DNA of 64,000 nucleotides from positions 372,001 to 436,000 of the forward strand of contig JADKFS010000002.1 of the NCBI GenBank assembly GCA_016717335.1, in the 5' to 3' direction. Each line of letters opens with the position of its first letter. Positions within the stretch are counted from its first letter, which is position 1. This DNA is from Candidatus Ribeiella danica. Lineage in GTDB: Bacteria; Chloroflexota; Chloroflexia; Chloroflexales; Roseiflexaceae. The translations under genes and the position numbers were made by a program. Shown here piece by piece: positions 1-8,940 of this stretch. A model generated the notes under the pieces. That model was given only the letters and a program-made list of their open reading frames with translations. It did no database searches and was not told the origin of the DNA.

Positions 1-164
1 TCGGCCTGCTCGCGGCGGCGGCCCAGCACGCCGACCTTCGCGCCGGCCCGCGCCAGCCCGCGCGCCATCACGCCGCCCAGCACGCCCGTGCCGCCCGTGA
101 CGATCGCGACCTGCCCTTCCAGGCTGAATTGTTCCGCCAAGAATGTCGTTGTTTGTTTAGGCAT
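1..164 (-). CDS. SDR-family oxidoreductase, N-terminal fragment (runs off the window)
   Basis: Only the first ~54 codons are inside the window; the rest lies beyond position 1. The start ATG is at 162-164 (minus strand) with a GGAG ribosome-binding site about 10 bases upstream. The visible protein begins MPKQTTTF and carries a Rossmann start with the TGGTGVLG nucleotide-binding motif followed by a basic GRRRE stretch, which is typical of short-chain dehydrogenases that bind NAD(P). It is the last gene of the glucuronide operon (transporter, beta-glucuronidase, glucuronate isomerase upstream), so a role as a D-fructuronate (D-mannonate) oxidoreductase of the SDR type is a reasonable inference. 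The substrate cannot be read from this fragment. Confidence 0.82.
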   Translation of the reverse strand, partial: MPKQTTTFLAEQFSLEGQVAIVTGGTGVLGGVMARGLARAGAKVGVLGRRREQA

Positions 165-185
165 ATCTTTCTCTCCGGGATTTCT

Positions 186-249
186 GACAAGGCGACAAGA
201 TGACAAGGTGACAAGATGACAAGATGACAAGGTGACAAGGTGACAAGGT
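186..249. repeat. 8-bp tandem repeat (GACAAGRT, 8 copies)
   Basis: Eight uninterrupted copies of GACAAGGT/GACAAGAT lie between the isomerase stop codon and the SDR ribosome-binding site. The tract is non-coding. Similar 7-8 bp tandem repeats occupy several other intergenic regions of the window. Confidence 0.85.
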
Positions 250-258
250 GACTCTCTC

Positions 259-1693
259 TCACCCGGTCACCCGGTCAACGTTATAGGCGCGCTTCGCCAG
301 CCCATAGGCGCAGTCGTAGGCCATGGCGGCGGCCTCGTCCTCGGCCACGAGCCCCTGCACGACCTGGCCGGCCAGCCAGTCGCAGCTGACCCGCCGCCAG
401 ACGTCGTGGCGCGAGGGGATCGAGGCGAAGGCGCGCGTGTCGTCGTTGAAGCCGGCGGTGTTGTACAGCCCGGCCGTCTCGATCGCGCGGTCGAAGTAGC
501 GGCGCATGCCGTTCACGCTGTCGTGGAACCACCACGGCGGGCCGAGCCGCACGGCGGGGTAGTGGCCCGCCAGCGGGGCCAGCTCGCGGCTGTAGCTGCT
601 CTCGTCCAGCGTGAACAGGATCAGCCGGAAGCGCGGGTCGGCGCCGTAGGCGTTCAGCAGCGGCTGCAGGTTGCGGGTCCACTCGGTCGCGACCGGGATG
701 TCGGCGCCCTTTGTCGGGGCCGAAGCGATCGAACAGAGCCGCGTTGTGGTCGCGCAGGCTGCCGGCGTGCAGCTGCATCACCAGCCCGTCCTCGGCGCTC
801 ATCCGCGCGAACTCGATCAGCATGTGCGCGGTGAAGCGCGCCGCGTCGTCCTCGCCGGCCTGGCCGCGCAGGGCGCGCGCGAAGATCGCGGCGGCCTCGC
901 GGTCGCTCAGGCGCGCCGTGTAGGGCGTCAGCGCGCCGTGGTCGGTCGCGAGCGCGCCCAGCTGCTTGAAGGCCGCGCGCCGCTGCTCCAGCGCGCGGAT
1001 GTAGCCGGCGTAGTCGGCCACCTCGACGCCCGAGACGTCGCCCAGCGCGGCGATCTGCCCCGACCAGGCCGGGCTGCCGATGTTCACCACCGCGTCGGGC
1101 CGGAAGGTCGGCAGGATATGGCGCAGCCCCTCGGCGCGCAGCCTGCGATGGTGGTCGAGCGTGTCGGTCGCGGCGTCGGTGGTGCAGAGCAGCTCGATCT
1201 GGAAGCTGTCGAGCAAGGCGCGCGGCGCGAACTCCGGCCGGGCCAGCTGCGCCGACAGGTGGTCGTAGATCCGCTGCGCGCTGTCGCCGTCCAGCCGCTC
1301 TTGCACGCCAAAGCGGCCGACCAGCTCGTCGGCCAGCCACAGGCCGGTCGGCGTGCCGCGAAACAGGTAGAAGCGATCGGCGAAGCGCTGCCAGATCCGG
1401 CGGTGGTCGGCCTCGACCGGCGTCCCGTCGCGGCTCGGGATGCCGAGATCCTCAAGCGCGACGCCCTGGCTGTAGAGCATGCGCGTGACGTAGTGGTCGG
1501 GGATGATGAACAGCTCGGCCGGCGTGCCCAGGCGCGCGGCGGGGTCGGCCAGCAGCGCGGGCGGCACGTGGCCGTGCGGGCTGAGGATCGGCAGGTCGCG
1601 CACCGCCGCGTACAGCTCGCGCGCGATGGTGCGGCGGGCCGGGTCCGCGTCGAAGCAGCGGTCGGGCGAGAGCGCCCAGGGTATACTTGGCAT
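259..1693 (-). pseudogene. uxaC: Glucuronate isomerase (UxaC), single-base frameshift as read
   Basis: Uronate isomerase converts D-glucuronate to D-fructuronate (or galacturonate to tagaturonate). The start ATG at 1691-1693 has an AGGGAG ribosome-binding site. The family hallmarks are present: SPHGHVPP metal-site segment near the N-terminus, LCTTDAATD, and MQLHAGSLRDHN. The reading frame that encodes FGPDKG breaks at the CCC run at 707-709 (GGG on the coding strand): one extra base moves the expected GADIPVATEW continuation into another frame. That frame carries the conserved WWFHDSVNGMRRYFD and AGFNDDTRAF C-terminus and stops at 259-261. Joined, the product is about 477 residues, the usual family length, with no other damage. 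A one-base error in a homopolymer or a very recent mutation fits better than long decay. Confidence 0.8.
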
Positions 1694-1727
1694 CGAAATG
1701 CTCCCTTCACATCCGCCAGAAACGCGC

Positions 1728-1893
1728 ACCGCAGAGACGCAGAGGTCGCGGAGGCGAGATTATCATTGCTCTGCGTCCTCCGCGCCTCGGCGGTGAACAT
1801 ATCCTACACATCGGCCAGAGAGCCGTACCGCAGAGACGCAGAGATCGCGGAGGCGAGATTATTATTGCTCTGCGTCCTCCGCGCCTCGGCGGT
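1728..1893. repeat. Two copies of a 67-bp hairpin-forming intergenic repeat
   Basis: Positions 1728-1794 and 1827-1893 are nearly identical and each begins ACCGCAGAGACGCAGAG and ends CGCGCCTCGGCGGT. The two ends of each copy are imperfect inverted complements, so each can fold into a long hairpin. They lie between beta-glucuronidase and glucuronate isomerase and may reduce or stabilise the downstream part of the transcript; that role is inference. Confidence 0.75.
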
Positions 1894-1903
1894 GATTACG
1901 CCG

Positions 1904-3709
1904 CTAGCTAACCCCCAGCGCCTCCACCGGCGCGGCGTGCGCGCGCGTGACCCAGAACTCGCGCAGGACGTGTGCGGCCATCTTGGGCTGGCGCGTGCGG
2001 GTGAAGACGCCCTTCATGTTCAGGCCGCCCACGCGCATGATGCTCTGCACCGCGGCGAAGTCGGCGAAGTTCCAGACCTGCATGCCGGCCACGTACTCCT
2101 TGCGCGCGGCCACGCCCAGGTAGCCGCGGATGAACTCGGCCTGGTACTCCTCGGTCCACATCACGTTCGGGTGCCCGTGCATCCCGGCCATCGTGTCCGC
2201 GCCGAACTCGGTCATGATCACCGGCTTGTGCCACTGCTCCCAGACGCTGTCGAGCTCCTGCTCCAGCGCGACCAGCGCCTTGTCCAGCTCGCCGCCCATG
2301 ACGTACCAGCCCCAGTAGCGGTTCATGCAGATCACGTCGCACTCCTGCATCCAGCTCTGCGGGCCGCCCATCACCGTCACCAGCGTCACCAGGCGGGTGG
2401 GGTCCAGCTCGCGCGCGCGGCGCAGCAGCGTGTCCAGGAACTGCTTCCCGCGCACCACCGAGGGGTCGCCGCCCGTCGAGGCGCCCAGCGTCGCCAGGTT
2501 CAGGCTCGACGGCATCGGCTCGTTGGCGACGCACCACATCACCACGCTGGCGTGGTTCTTGTCGCGCGCGACCAGCTCGTCGATCTGCTGCAGGCACATG
2601 CGCAGGCGCTCGGCCGCGTTCTCCTCGCTCTCGAACTGCAGGCTGACCGCCGGGATCTCGTCGATGATCAGGAAGCCCTCGCGGTCGGCCAGCTGCATCT
2701 CCTCTTCGCTGTAGGGGTAGTGCGAGGTCCGGTAGGCGTTGGCGCCGGTCCAGCGCATCAGCTGGTAGTCCTTGACCATCAGCGGCAGGTTCAGGCCCTT
2801 GCCGCTGGCGATGAAATCCTCGTGGCGGCCGAAGCCGTTCAGCTGCACCGGCTTGCCGTTGAGCAGGATCTGGCCGCCCTGCACCGCGATCGTGCGGATG
2901 CCGACCTTGAGCGCGTAGCGGTCGCGCTCGGTCTGCACGGTCAGGTCGTACAGATACGGGTGCTTGTCCGACCAGAGCTGCGCGTTGAGGACGACCAGCG
3001 TCGCCTCGGCCACGCCGTCGACGAACGACAGCCTGGCCTTGAGCGGCCCGGCGCCGCCGCTCAGCGTCAGCTCGCCCTGCGCCGACACCGGCTCGCTCAG
3101 CCGGGCGGTCACAGTCACCGTGCCGTCGGCGCCGTCGATGCCGGTGACGACGGTGACGTCGTCGATATGCGTGTGCGGAACAGTATACAGCACGACCGGG
3201 CGATGGATGCCCGCGAACGGGAAGAAGTCGTAGGTTGTGCGCGGGAAGCTGGCGAACGGCCCGAGCGCGGTGGTCATGTTGCCGGCCGGCACGCGCGTGG
3301 GCTTGAGCGTGTTCTCGACGCTGATGGCGATCACGTTCTCAGCGTCCCAGATGATTGTATCAGTGATCTCGAACGCGAACGGCAGGTGGCCGCCCTCGTG
3401 CTCGCCGACCTTCACGCCGTTGACGTAGACGGCCCCGTAGTAGCAGGCCGAGCCGACGCGGATGAACACGCGCTGGCCCCACCAGCTCGCCGGGACGAAG
3501 GTGCGCCGGACGTACCAGGCCAGGTCGGTGTAGTTGAAGATGTCTTCGTACTGCTCGTTCCAGCTGCCCGGCACCGCGATCGGGCGGGCCTCGGCCAGGC
3601 CGTTGAACCATCCGTCGCGCTCGCCCACTTCGTCGGGGTCGGTCTTGAAATCCCAGATGCCCGAGAGGTCGAGCTTGTTGCGAATATCGTTCTGAATTGG
3701 GTATAGCAT
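1904..3709 (-). CDS. uidA: Beta-glucuronidase, glycoside hydrolase family 2
   Basis: This 601-residue enzyme hydrolyses beta-D-glucuronides to release glucuronate. It has the GH2 layout: sugar-binding jelly-roll at residues ~10-175 (GIWDFKTD, AVPGSWNEQ), immunoglobulin-like domain at ~180-270, and TIM barrel from ~275. The acid/base is E397 in the WCVANEP motif and the nucleophile is E501 in MTEFGAD; N464 lies in the active-site segment MNRYWGWY. No signal peptide is seen, so it acts in the cytoplasm after glucuronide uptake. The start ATG has an AGGAG ribosome-binding site at 3716-3720. It sits between the MFS transporter gene and the glucuronate isomerase gene on the same strand, which supports the assignment over beta-galactosidase. 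Confidence 0.95.
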   Translation of the reverse strand: MLYPIQNDIRNKLDLSGIWDFKTDPDEVGERDGWFNGLAEARPIAVPGSWNEQYEDIFNYTDLAWYVRRTFVPASWWGQRVFIRVGSACYYGAVYVNGVKVGEHEGGHLPFAFEITDTIIWDAENVIAISVENTLKPTRVPAGNMTTALGPFASFPRTTYDFFPFAGIHRPVVLYTVPHTHIDDVTVVTGIDGADGTVTVTARLSEPVSAQGELTLSGGAGPLKARLSFVDGVAEATLVVLNAQLWSDKHPYLYDLTVQTERDRYALKVGIRTIAVQGGQILLNGKPVQLNGFGRHEDFIASGKGLNLPLMVKDYQLMRWTGANAYRTSHYPYSEEEMQLADREGFLIIDEIPAVSLQFESEENAAERLRMCLQQIDELVARDKNHASVVMWCVANEPMPSSLNLATLGASTGGDPSVVRGKQFLDTLLRRARELDPTRLVTLVTVMGGPQSWMQECDVICMNRYWGWYVMGGELDKALVALEQELDSVWEQWHKPVIMTEFGADTMAGMHGHPNVMWTEEYQAEFIRGYLGVAARKEYVAGMQVWNFADFAAVQSIMRVGGLNMKGVFTRTRQPKMAAHVLREFWVTRAHAAPVEALGVS

Positions 3710-3763
3710 AGCAGTCTCCTTGTTCAGGGTTCAGGGGTCAGGGGCCAGGGGTCAGCCGTCAGG

Positions 3764-3861
3764 GTTCAGGGTTCAGCGTTCAGGGTTCAGGGTTCAGCGT
3801 TCAGGGTTCAGGGTTCAGCGTTCAGGGTTCAGGGTTCAGCGTTCAGGGTTCAGCGTTCAGC
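3764..3861. repeat. Heptanucleotide tandem repeat (GTTCAGG/GTTCAGC, 14 copies)
   Basis: Fourteen perfect-phase heptamers, mostly alternating GTTCAGG and GTTCAGC, fill the gap between the transporter and beta-glucuronidase genes, with degenerate copies at 3722-3763. The tract is non-coding and lies inside the presumed operon. Confidence 0.88.
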
Positions 3862-3873
3862 GTTCTCCACTCG

Positions 3874-5190
3874 TCACCGTGTCACCATGTCAAGCGACTG
3901 GGCGGCCGCGCGGGCCTTCTGGGCCTCGACGTCCTTCGGGTAGAACGGGTAGAACAGGAACCAGTACAGCGCGTTGAGCGCGTAGGGCACCGTGATCATC
4001 CAGAACATCACCGCCGGCAGGCCCCACGCCTCGGCCAGGTAGCCCAGGCCCAGCGACATCAGCGCCGAGATCAGCCCCTGGATGAGCGCGAACAGCAGGG
4101 CGAAGGCCGTGGCGGAGATCTCGCGCGGCACGACCGCCGACACCATCGGCGCGATCGCGCCCGAGAAGCCGATCGAGCTGACCAGCCCGAACAGGAACAC
4201 CACCGCGTAGATCGCCGCGCCCTGGCCCCAGTCGATCTGCAGCGTGATGTACGACATCGCCGCGAAGGTGACCAGGTACAGCTGCATCATGATGATCCGG
4301 CCCTTCGGACCAAACCGGCGCTCGAAGCGGTCGCCGAGCATGCCGCCGAGGAAGGAGCTGATCATAAAGCCGCCCAGCCACACCGTCATCAGCAGCGCCG
4401 CGGTAGGCGTGTCGAAGCCGCGCACCTTCACGAAGTAGGTCACGAAGAAGGACTGCAGCACCAGCAGCGTGACGAGCACGATCGTGCCGGACATCAGCAG
4501 GATCGTCGGGGTCTTGAACAGCCGGCCCATCGCCCTGAGCTCGAACGTGCTGGCGTGGCCGGCGCCGGACCTGGCCTTGGGCTCGTGCACCATGAAGATG
4601 ATCAGCAGGCCGCTCAGGATCGCCACCGCGCCCATGATGAACATGCCGTAGCGCCAGCCGTCGTCGATCTTGGCGAGCTGGCCGATCGCCGGCGTCAGCA
4701 GCAGGCCGCCCAGCCCGGCCGCCGAGCGCAGCGTGCCGAAGGCCTTGCCGCGCTCCTCCTCCTTGAACAGGTCCGGCACCATGCCCTGGACGATCGGCTC
4801 GGCGCCGACGGTGCCGGCCACGCCGATCGCGTACAGGATGAGCAGCTGGGTGTAGCTCTGCGCGAAGCCCGCCAGGATCGTCCAGATACCCCACGCGCCG
4901 GTCACGATGATCAGGATGTTCTTGCGCCCGTACTTGTCGGCGGCGATCGACCAGAGCGGGCCGAAGATCATTCGCGCGAAGCGGCTGATGCTGGTCAGGA
5001 CGCCCAGGGCGCCCAGGCTCAGGCTCAGGGCCTGCGCGATGACCGGGAACAGCACGTTGATCAGGCCGCCCTCCTGGTTGTCGACGACGAAGGCGACCGA
5101 CATGGCGACCAGCGACGCCCAGCGCCCTTTGGGCTTGAGGCTCGCCGCAGCTTCTGGTGCCGCGACTGGGTGGGCAGACAGTGAGCTCAT
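3874..5190 (-). CDS. MFS transporter, probable glucuronide/hexuronate permease
   Basis: A 438-residue integral membrane protein of the major facilitator superfamily with about 12 hydrophobic segments. The conserved loop 2-3 motif appears as ADKYGRKN, and a second-half equivalent as GDRFERRFGPKGR. The start chosen is the ATG at 5188-5190 (MSSLSAHP), which has an AGGAG ribosome-binding site. The frame is open for ~67 codons further upstream, but that stretch is low in hydrophobicity and runs into the divergent regulator gene. It is the first gene of the glucuronide operon, followed by beta-glucuronidase, so import of beta-glucuronides or hexuronates is the likely job. The substrate is inferred from context only. 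Confidence 0.88.
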   Translation of the reverse strand: MSSLSAHPVAAPEAAASLKPKGRWASLVAMSVAFVVDNQEGGLINVLFPVIAQALSLSLGALGVLTSISRFARMIFGPLWSIAADKYGRKNILIIVTGAWGIWTILAGFAQSYTQLLILYAIGVAGTVGAEPIVQGMVPDLFKEEERGKAFGTLRSAAGLGGLLLTPAIGQLAKIDDGWRYGMFIMGAVAILSGLLIIFMVHEPKARSGAGHASTFELRAMGRLFKTPTILLMSGTIVLVTLLVLQSFFVTYFVKVRGFDTPTAALLMTVWLGGFMISSFLGGMLGDRFERRFGPKGRIIMMQLYLVTFAAMSYITLQIDWGQGAAIYAVVFLFGLVSSIGFSGAIAPMVSAVVPREISATAFALLFALIQGLISALMSLGLGYLAEAWGLPAVMFWMITVPYALNALYWFLFYPFYPKDVEAQKARAAAQSLDMVTR

Positions 5191-5258
5191 CGTTTCTCTC
5201 CTTTGGTAGACCTGCTTGCTTTCGTGTGTCACCATGTAACCATAGCGCCGGCGCGCTG

Positions 5259-5303
5259 TGGTATGATCGTGGGCGCACGGCGTCATACAAAAAGTGATAC
5301 AAT
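5259..5303 (+). promoter_or_regulatory. Candidate promoter(s) for the STAND regulator gene
   Basis: Two extended -10 boxes face the regulator gene: TGGTATGAT at 5259-5267 and TGATACAAT at 5295-5303. Neither has a good -35. The whole 185-bp divergent gap must also hold the promoter for the glucuronide operon on the other strand. Confidence 0.4.
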
Positions 5304-5375
5304 TTTCCCCTCCGCCGATGGAACAACCACGCGCCCTGCCGGCCGCTCGATCTCGACGGTGCGAAGGAGCACTCG

Positions 5376-7802
5376 ATGGAACACGACGCATCCTTTGGCG
5401 GGTGGCTCACGCTGCGCCGGCAGGCCCTGCGCCTGCACCGGACCGAGCTTGCGAGCCGAATCGGCTGCGCCGCCGTCACGCTGCACAAGATCGAGCTGGA
5501 CGAGCGCCGGCCGTCGCGCCAGCTCGCCGAGCGGCTCGCCGACCAGCTCGCCATCGCGCCGCACGAGCGCGAGACCTTCATCCGCGTGGCGCGCGGCGAG
5601 CTGCCGGTCGACCGCCTGTCGCCCCCCGGCCCCAGCTCCCCTGGATCGAGCAACCTGCCGCGCCCGACCACCGCGCTGGCCGGGCGCGCGCGCGAGGTCG
5701 CCGAAGTCCAGGCCTTCCTGTCGCGCGCGGAGGTGCGCCTGCTCACGCTCACCGGCGCGCCGGGGGTCGGCAAGACCCGCCTGGCGCTTGAGGCGGCGTC
5801 CGAGCTGCGCGGCGCGTTCGCAGATGGGGTGTTTCTGGCCGCGCTCGCGTCGCTGAGCGACCCCGACCTCGTTCTGGTGGCCGTGGCGCACGCGCTGGAT
5901 GTCGGGACCTCCGGCCGCCAGCCGCTCGGCGAGCGGCTGGGCCGCTACCTGCGCCCACGGCAGGTCTTGCTCGTGCTGGATACCTTCGAGCAGGTGCTGG
6001 CGGCCGCGCCGCAGCTGACCCAGCTGCTGGCGGCCGCGCCGCGCCTCAAGCTGCTCGTCACGAGCCGGGTGGCGCTCGAGCTCGCGGGCGAGCACCGCTT
6101 CACGGTGCTGCCGCTCGCCGTGCCGCCGACCGCCGGCAACCGGATGTACGCGCTCGCAGCGGCGGAGGCGCAGCAGCGCTACGCCGCGGTCGACCTGTTC
6201 GTGCGGCGGGCGCGCGCGGTCGCGCCCAGCTTCGCGCTGACCGACGCGAACGTGCTGGCGGTGGGCGAGATCTGCCGGCGCCTGGACGGGCTGCCGCTGG
6301 CGATCGAGCTCGCGGCGGCGCGCGCCGCGCTGTTCACGCCGCAGGAGCTGCTGGCGCGGCTGGACGACCGCTTCACGTTTCTGACCAGCCGCGCGCGCGA
6401 TCTGCCGGCGCGCCACATGACGCTCGGGCTGGCGATCGACTGGAGCTACACCCTGCTCTCCCCGGCCGACCAGCTGCTGTTCCGGCGCCTGAGCGTGTTT
6501 GTGGGCGGCTGCACGATCGAGGCGGCGCAGGCCGTGTGCAACAGCGATGGCGCCGTGGGGGGCGACGTGGTCGACGGGATTGCGGCGCTGGCGGCCGGCA
6601 GCCTGCTCCAGCGCCACGAGGGCTACGACGGGCGCTCGCGCTTCGGGATGCTCGAAACCGTCCGCGCGTACGCCCAGGGCCAGCTCGCCACCAGCGGCGA
6701 GGCCGCGGACATGTGCCGGCGGCACGCGGCGTACTACCTGGCGCTGGCCGAGGCCGCCGAGCGGGAGTGGGATCGGCCGGCCGAGTGGGCCTGGCTGCGC
6801 CGGCTGGTCTCGGTGCGCGACAATCTGCGGGCGGCGCTGCGCTGGGCGCTGGACGAGCGCGACGCCGCCTTCGCGCTACGGCTCAACGGCGCGCTGTTCA
6901 CGTTCTGGACCACCTGCTCCACCCTGGCCGAAGCGCGCGGCTCGATCGAAGCGGCGCTGGCCTTGCCGCGCCCCGCCGACACGCCCGAGCTCGCCGCGGC
7001 GGAGGCGAAAGCGCTGAACGCGGCGGGGTACATCGCGGCGGAGACCTCCGATCACGCGCGGGCGTACGCCTCCTTCGAGCGCGGCCTGGCGCTGTACCGC
7101 GCGCTCGGCGATAGCCGCGGGATCGCCTGGTCGCTCCGCAGCTGCGCCTTCGTCCACATGCTGCGCGACGAGCACGACGCGGCCGAGCGGCTCTACGACC
7201 AGAGCCTGCAGCTCTGCCAGTCGAGCGGCGATGCGTGGGGGCTGGCGTGGACGCTGTACGCGCTGGCCTTCTTGAAGCTGGCCCAGGGCGACCTGGCGCA
7301 GGCGCGGCCGGCCCTGGAGCAGGCCCTGGCGCAGCTAAGGCAGCAGGAGATGATGTTTGCGGTCTTTCGGACGCTGCTCGCGCTCGGGCACACGCTGTTC
7401 GAGCAGGGCGACGTCGCCGGCGCAGCGGCGCGCTTCCGCGAGGGGCTGGCGCTCAGCCGGGCGACGCCGATGCTCACGTTTATCACGATCGGCCTGGATG
7501 GCCTGGCGACGGTCGCGGCGGCGCGGGGGCTGCCGGCGCGCGCGGCGCGGCTCTGGGGCGCGGCGGAGGCGCTACGCGAGGCAACCGACGAGCAGCGCTG
7601 GCACGTGTTCCAGCGCGCCTACGATCGCGCGCTCGCGGATGCCCGGTCCCACATGCCCGAGCCCGAGTGGGCGGCGGCCTGGGCGGCCGGGCGCAGCCTG
7701 ACGGCGGCGCAGGCGGTGGCGGAGGCGCTGGAGGACGCCGACACGACCGGCGCCGCGACCGCGGTCGCCGGGCCGGCGGAGCCCACGCCCGCTCTTCCAT
7801 AG
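5376..7802 (+). CDS. XRE-HTH / NB-ARC (STAND) / TPR transcriptional regulator
   Basis: An 808-residue regulator. Residues ~8-70 form a Cro/C1-type helix-turn-helix (LRLHRTELASRIG, then HKIELDERRPS). An NB-ARC-type ATPase follows, with Walker A GAPGVGKT at 127-134, Walker B LLVLDTFEQV around 198-207, a TSR sensor, and the GLPLAIELAAAR motif. The C-terminal half (~450-790) is helical and TPR-like. Proteins of this architecture bind DNA and switch on nucleotide and ligand binding. It is transcribed divergently from the glucuronide operon across a 185-bp gap, so it may control that operon; this is inferred from position only. The ATG at 5376 is preceded by GAAGGAG. Confidence 0.88.
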   Translation: MEHDASFGGWLTLRRQALRLHRTELASRIGCAAVTLHKIELDERRPSRQLAERLADQLAIAPHERETFIRVARGELPVDRLSPPGPSSPGSSNLPRPTTALAGRAREVAEVQAFLSRAEVRLLTLTGAPGVGKTRLALEAASELRGAFADGVFLAALASLSDPDLVLVAVAHALDVGTSGRQPLGERLGRYLRPRQVLLVLDTFEQVLAAAPQLTQLLAAAPRLKLLVTSRVALELAGEHRFTVLPLAVPPTAGNRMYALAAAEAQQRYAAVDLFVRRARAVAPSFALTDANVLAVGEICRRLDGLPLAIELAAARAALFTPQELLARLDDRFTFLTSRARDLPARHMTLGLAIDWSYTLLSPADQLLFRRLSVFVGGCTIEAAQAVCNSDGAVGGDVVDGIAALAAGSLLQRHEGYDGRSRFGMLETVRAYAQGQLATSGEAADMCRRHAAYYLALAEAAEREWDRPAEWAWLRRLVSVRDNLRAALRWALDERDAAFALRLNGALFTFWTTCSTLAEARGSIEAALALPRPADTPELAAAEAKALNAAGYIAAETSDHARAYASFERGLALYRALGDSRGIAWSLRSCAFVHMLRDEHDAAERLYDQSLQLCQSSGDAWGLAWTLYALAFLKLAQGDLAQARPALEQALAQLRQQEMMFAVFRTLLALGHTLFEQGDVAGAAARFREGLALSRATPMLTFITIGLDGLATVAAARGLPARAARLWGAAEALREATDEQRWHVFQRAYDRALADARSHMPEPEWAAAWAAGRSLTAAQAVAEALEDADTTGAATAVAGPAEPTPALP

Positions 7803-7935
7803 CAGCGAGCAAAAGGTTGCGCCACCCAGGTCACCGAGATCGCAGCGCCTGAAAGCGCTTCTGCCAGCGGCGGGAGAGAATACTGGCTGGCGCCGTGGTC
7901 TCGGCTGCGCCGAAGCTACGGGCACGAGTCAAGGA

Positions 7936-7967
7936 GCCCCCGCCCCGGTGGCGGCGGGAGCGGGGGC
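7936..7967. terminator. GC-rich hairpin between convergent genes
   Basis: GCCCCCGC (7936-7943) pairs with GCGGGGGC (7960-7967) between the regulator stop and the 3' end of the small minus-strand genes. There is no clear U-run, so a bidirectional terminator role is tentative. Confidence 0.45.
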
Positions 7968-8007
7968 GGGGGGCGAGGGCAAACAGCGCGCTGGGGTGCA
8001 GCCCACG

Positions 8008-8301
8008 CTATCGCGAGCTCGCGACACGGCTGGCGGAGTACAGCCGCGCAATCTCCTCTTCGCACCAGGCGGTCGCCTGCTCGCGGTTGCCGAAGATGCG
8101 CTGGCCCCACATCTGGCGGGCGACGCCGTGCTTGAAGTATTCGATATACGCGGTGTAGCCGCCCGCCGCCCCGCGCGCCTCCTCGGCGATCACGACGCCG
8201 CGGATATACTCCGACCAGGTCGTGACGATACGCGCCTCGTAGCACTCGATCGTGCCGGAGCTGGGCTGCCAGATCAGGGCGCTTGGCAGTTGTTCGCTCA
8301 C
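8008..8301 (-). CDS. Hypothetical protein, 97 aa
   Basis: No family is recognised. The protein is soluble and rich in aromatic residues (AGGYTAYIEYFKHG, QMWGQRIFGN). Its start ATG overlaps the stop of the preceding gene by four bases (positions 8298-8301), which implies translational coupling, so the two products are probably made together. It is the last of three small genes that lie downstream of a conserved structured leader also found at groES and ftsH. Confidence 0.7.
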   Translation of the reverse strand: MSEQLPSALIWQPSSGTIECYEARIVTTWSEYIRGVVIAEEARGAAGGYTAYIEYFKHGVARQMWGQRIFGNREQATAWCEEEIARLYSASRVASSR

Positions 8302-8540
8302 GATGCGACCTCGCGCTCTAGCTCTTCGAAATAGAAGGTGCTGCAGCGGAAATCAGCCGGGTGCTCGTCGACCAGAACGCTGATCTGCGAGCCGTCGATC
8401 GACTCCACCACGCCGGCGCGGCCATTGTAGCCGTAGGATGCCGGCGCGTTCACGATCCGCACGCGCTCGCCGACCTCAAAGGCGGCGACGAGGCGCGGCA
8501 GCTGCTGGCCGCCAGCGCGCCGCTGGTGATAGTTGCTCAT
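8298..8540 (-). CDS. Small protein with KOW/SH3-like segment, 80 aa
   Basis: Residues ~22-60 (VGERVRIV, GRAGVVESIDG, ISVLVD) have the spacing of a KOW or SH3-like barrel, the fold of many RNA- or protein-binding modules; this is a pattern match by eye, not a family assignment. A GAGGA ribosome-binding site precedes the ATG at 8538-8540. The gene is the middle member of a three-gene minus-strand cluster and its stop overlaps the start of the next gene. Function unknown. Confidence 0.7.
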   Translation of the reverse strand: MSNYHQRRAGGQQLPRLVAAFEVGERVRIVNAPASYGYNGRAGVVESIDGSQISVLVDEHPADFRCSTFYFEELEREVAS

Positions 8541-8568
8541 TGTGTATCCTCAAATACCAGCGCTGCGT

Positions 8569-8790
8569 CTAGGCTGGCGTCAGCTGGTTCTGTAAAAAGA
8601 ACCAGAGCCTGCCGGGGCGCGGATCGCCATCCAGCGCCAGGTTATAGCCCACCGTCTTATCCACATAGGAGGGGGTGACATCCTGCACGACGCCGACATA
8701 GGCAGGCAGCGCCGGCATCGTCGTCACAGCTTTGTCGACACATACACGATCGCCGACCCGGTAGCGCGGCGCCATATCCTTTGGTGACAT
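8569..8790 (-). CDS. Small hypothetical protein, 73 aa, SH3-like N-terminus
   Basis: The protein starts MSPKDMAPRYRVGDRV, again the polar strand plus VGDRV pattern seen in SH3-like or KOW barrels, and ends with an aromatic LWFFLQNQL segment. AGGAG lies 8 bases before the ATG at 8788-8790. It is the first gene of the cluster; the nearest upstream promoter-like signal is the extended -10 at 9036-9044, at the head of the conserved leader. It resembles its neighbour at 8298-8540 in its VGxRV start, so the two may be distant paralogues. Function unknown. Confidence 0.68.
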   Translation of the reverse strand: MSPKDMAPRYRVGDRVCVDKAVTTMPALPAYVGVVQDVTPSYVDKTVGYNLALDGDPRPGRLWFFLQNQLTPA

Positions 8791-8940
8791 ATGAGTTTCT
8801 CCTTATAGGCTCGCAGATCGCACACGCGCCGCCCCAGGCCCGGCCGCCCACAGCGCGCCGACGCACAGCGAGCCCAGGGTGAGCGCGACGAAACCACGGC
8901 GACAAAACAACTGTGAGGGCGCGCCTGTCACTCGCGCCAG

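Noticed and set aside
671..3706. Long plus-strand open frame opposite uxaC and uidA
   Set aside because: It is antisense to two recognised enzymes and yields Ala/Arg/His-rich sequence with no motif.
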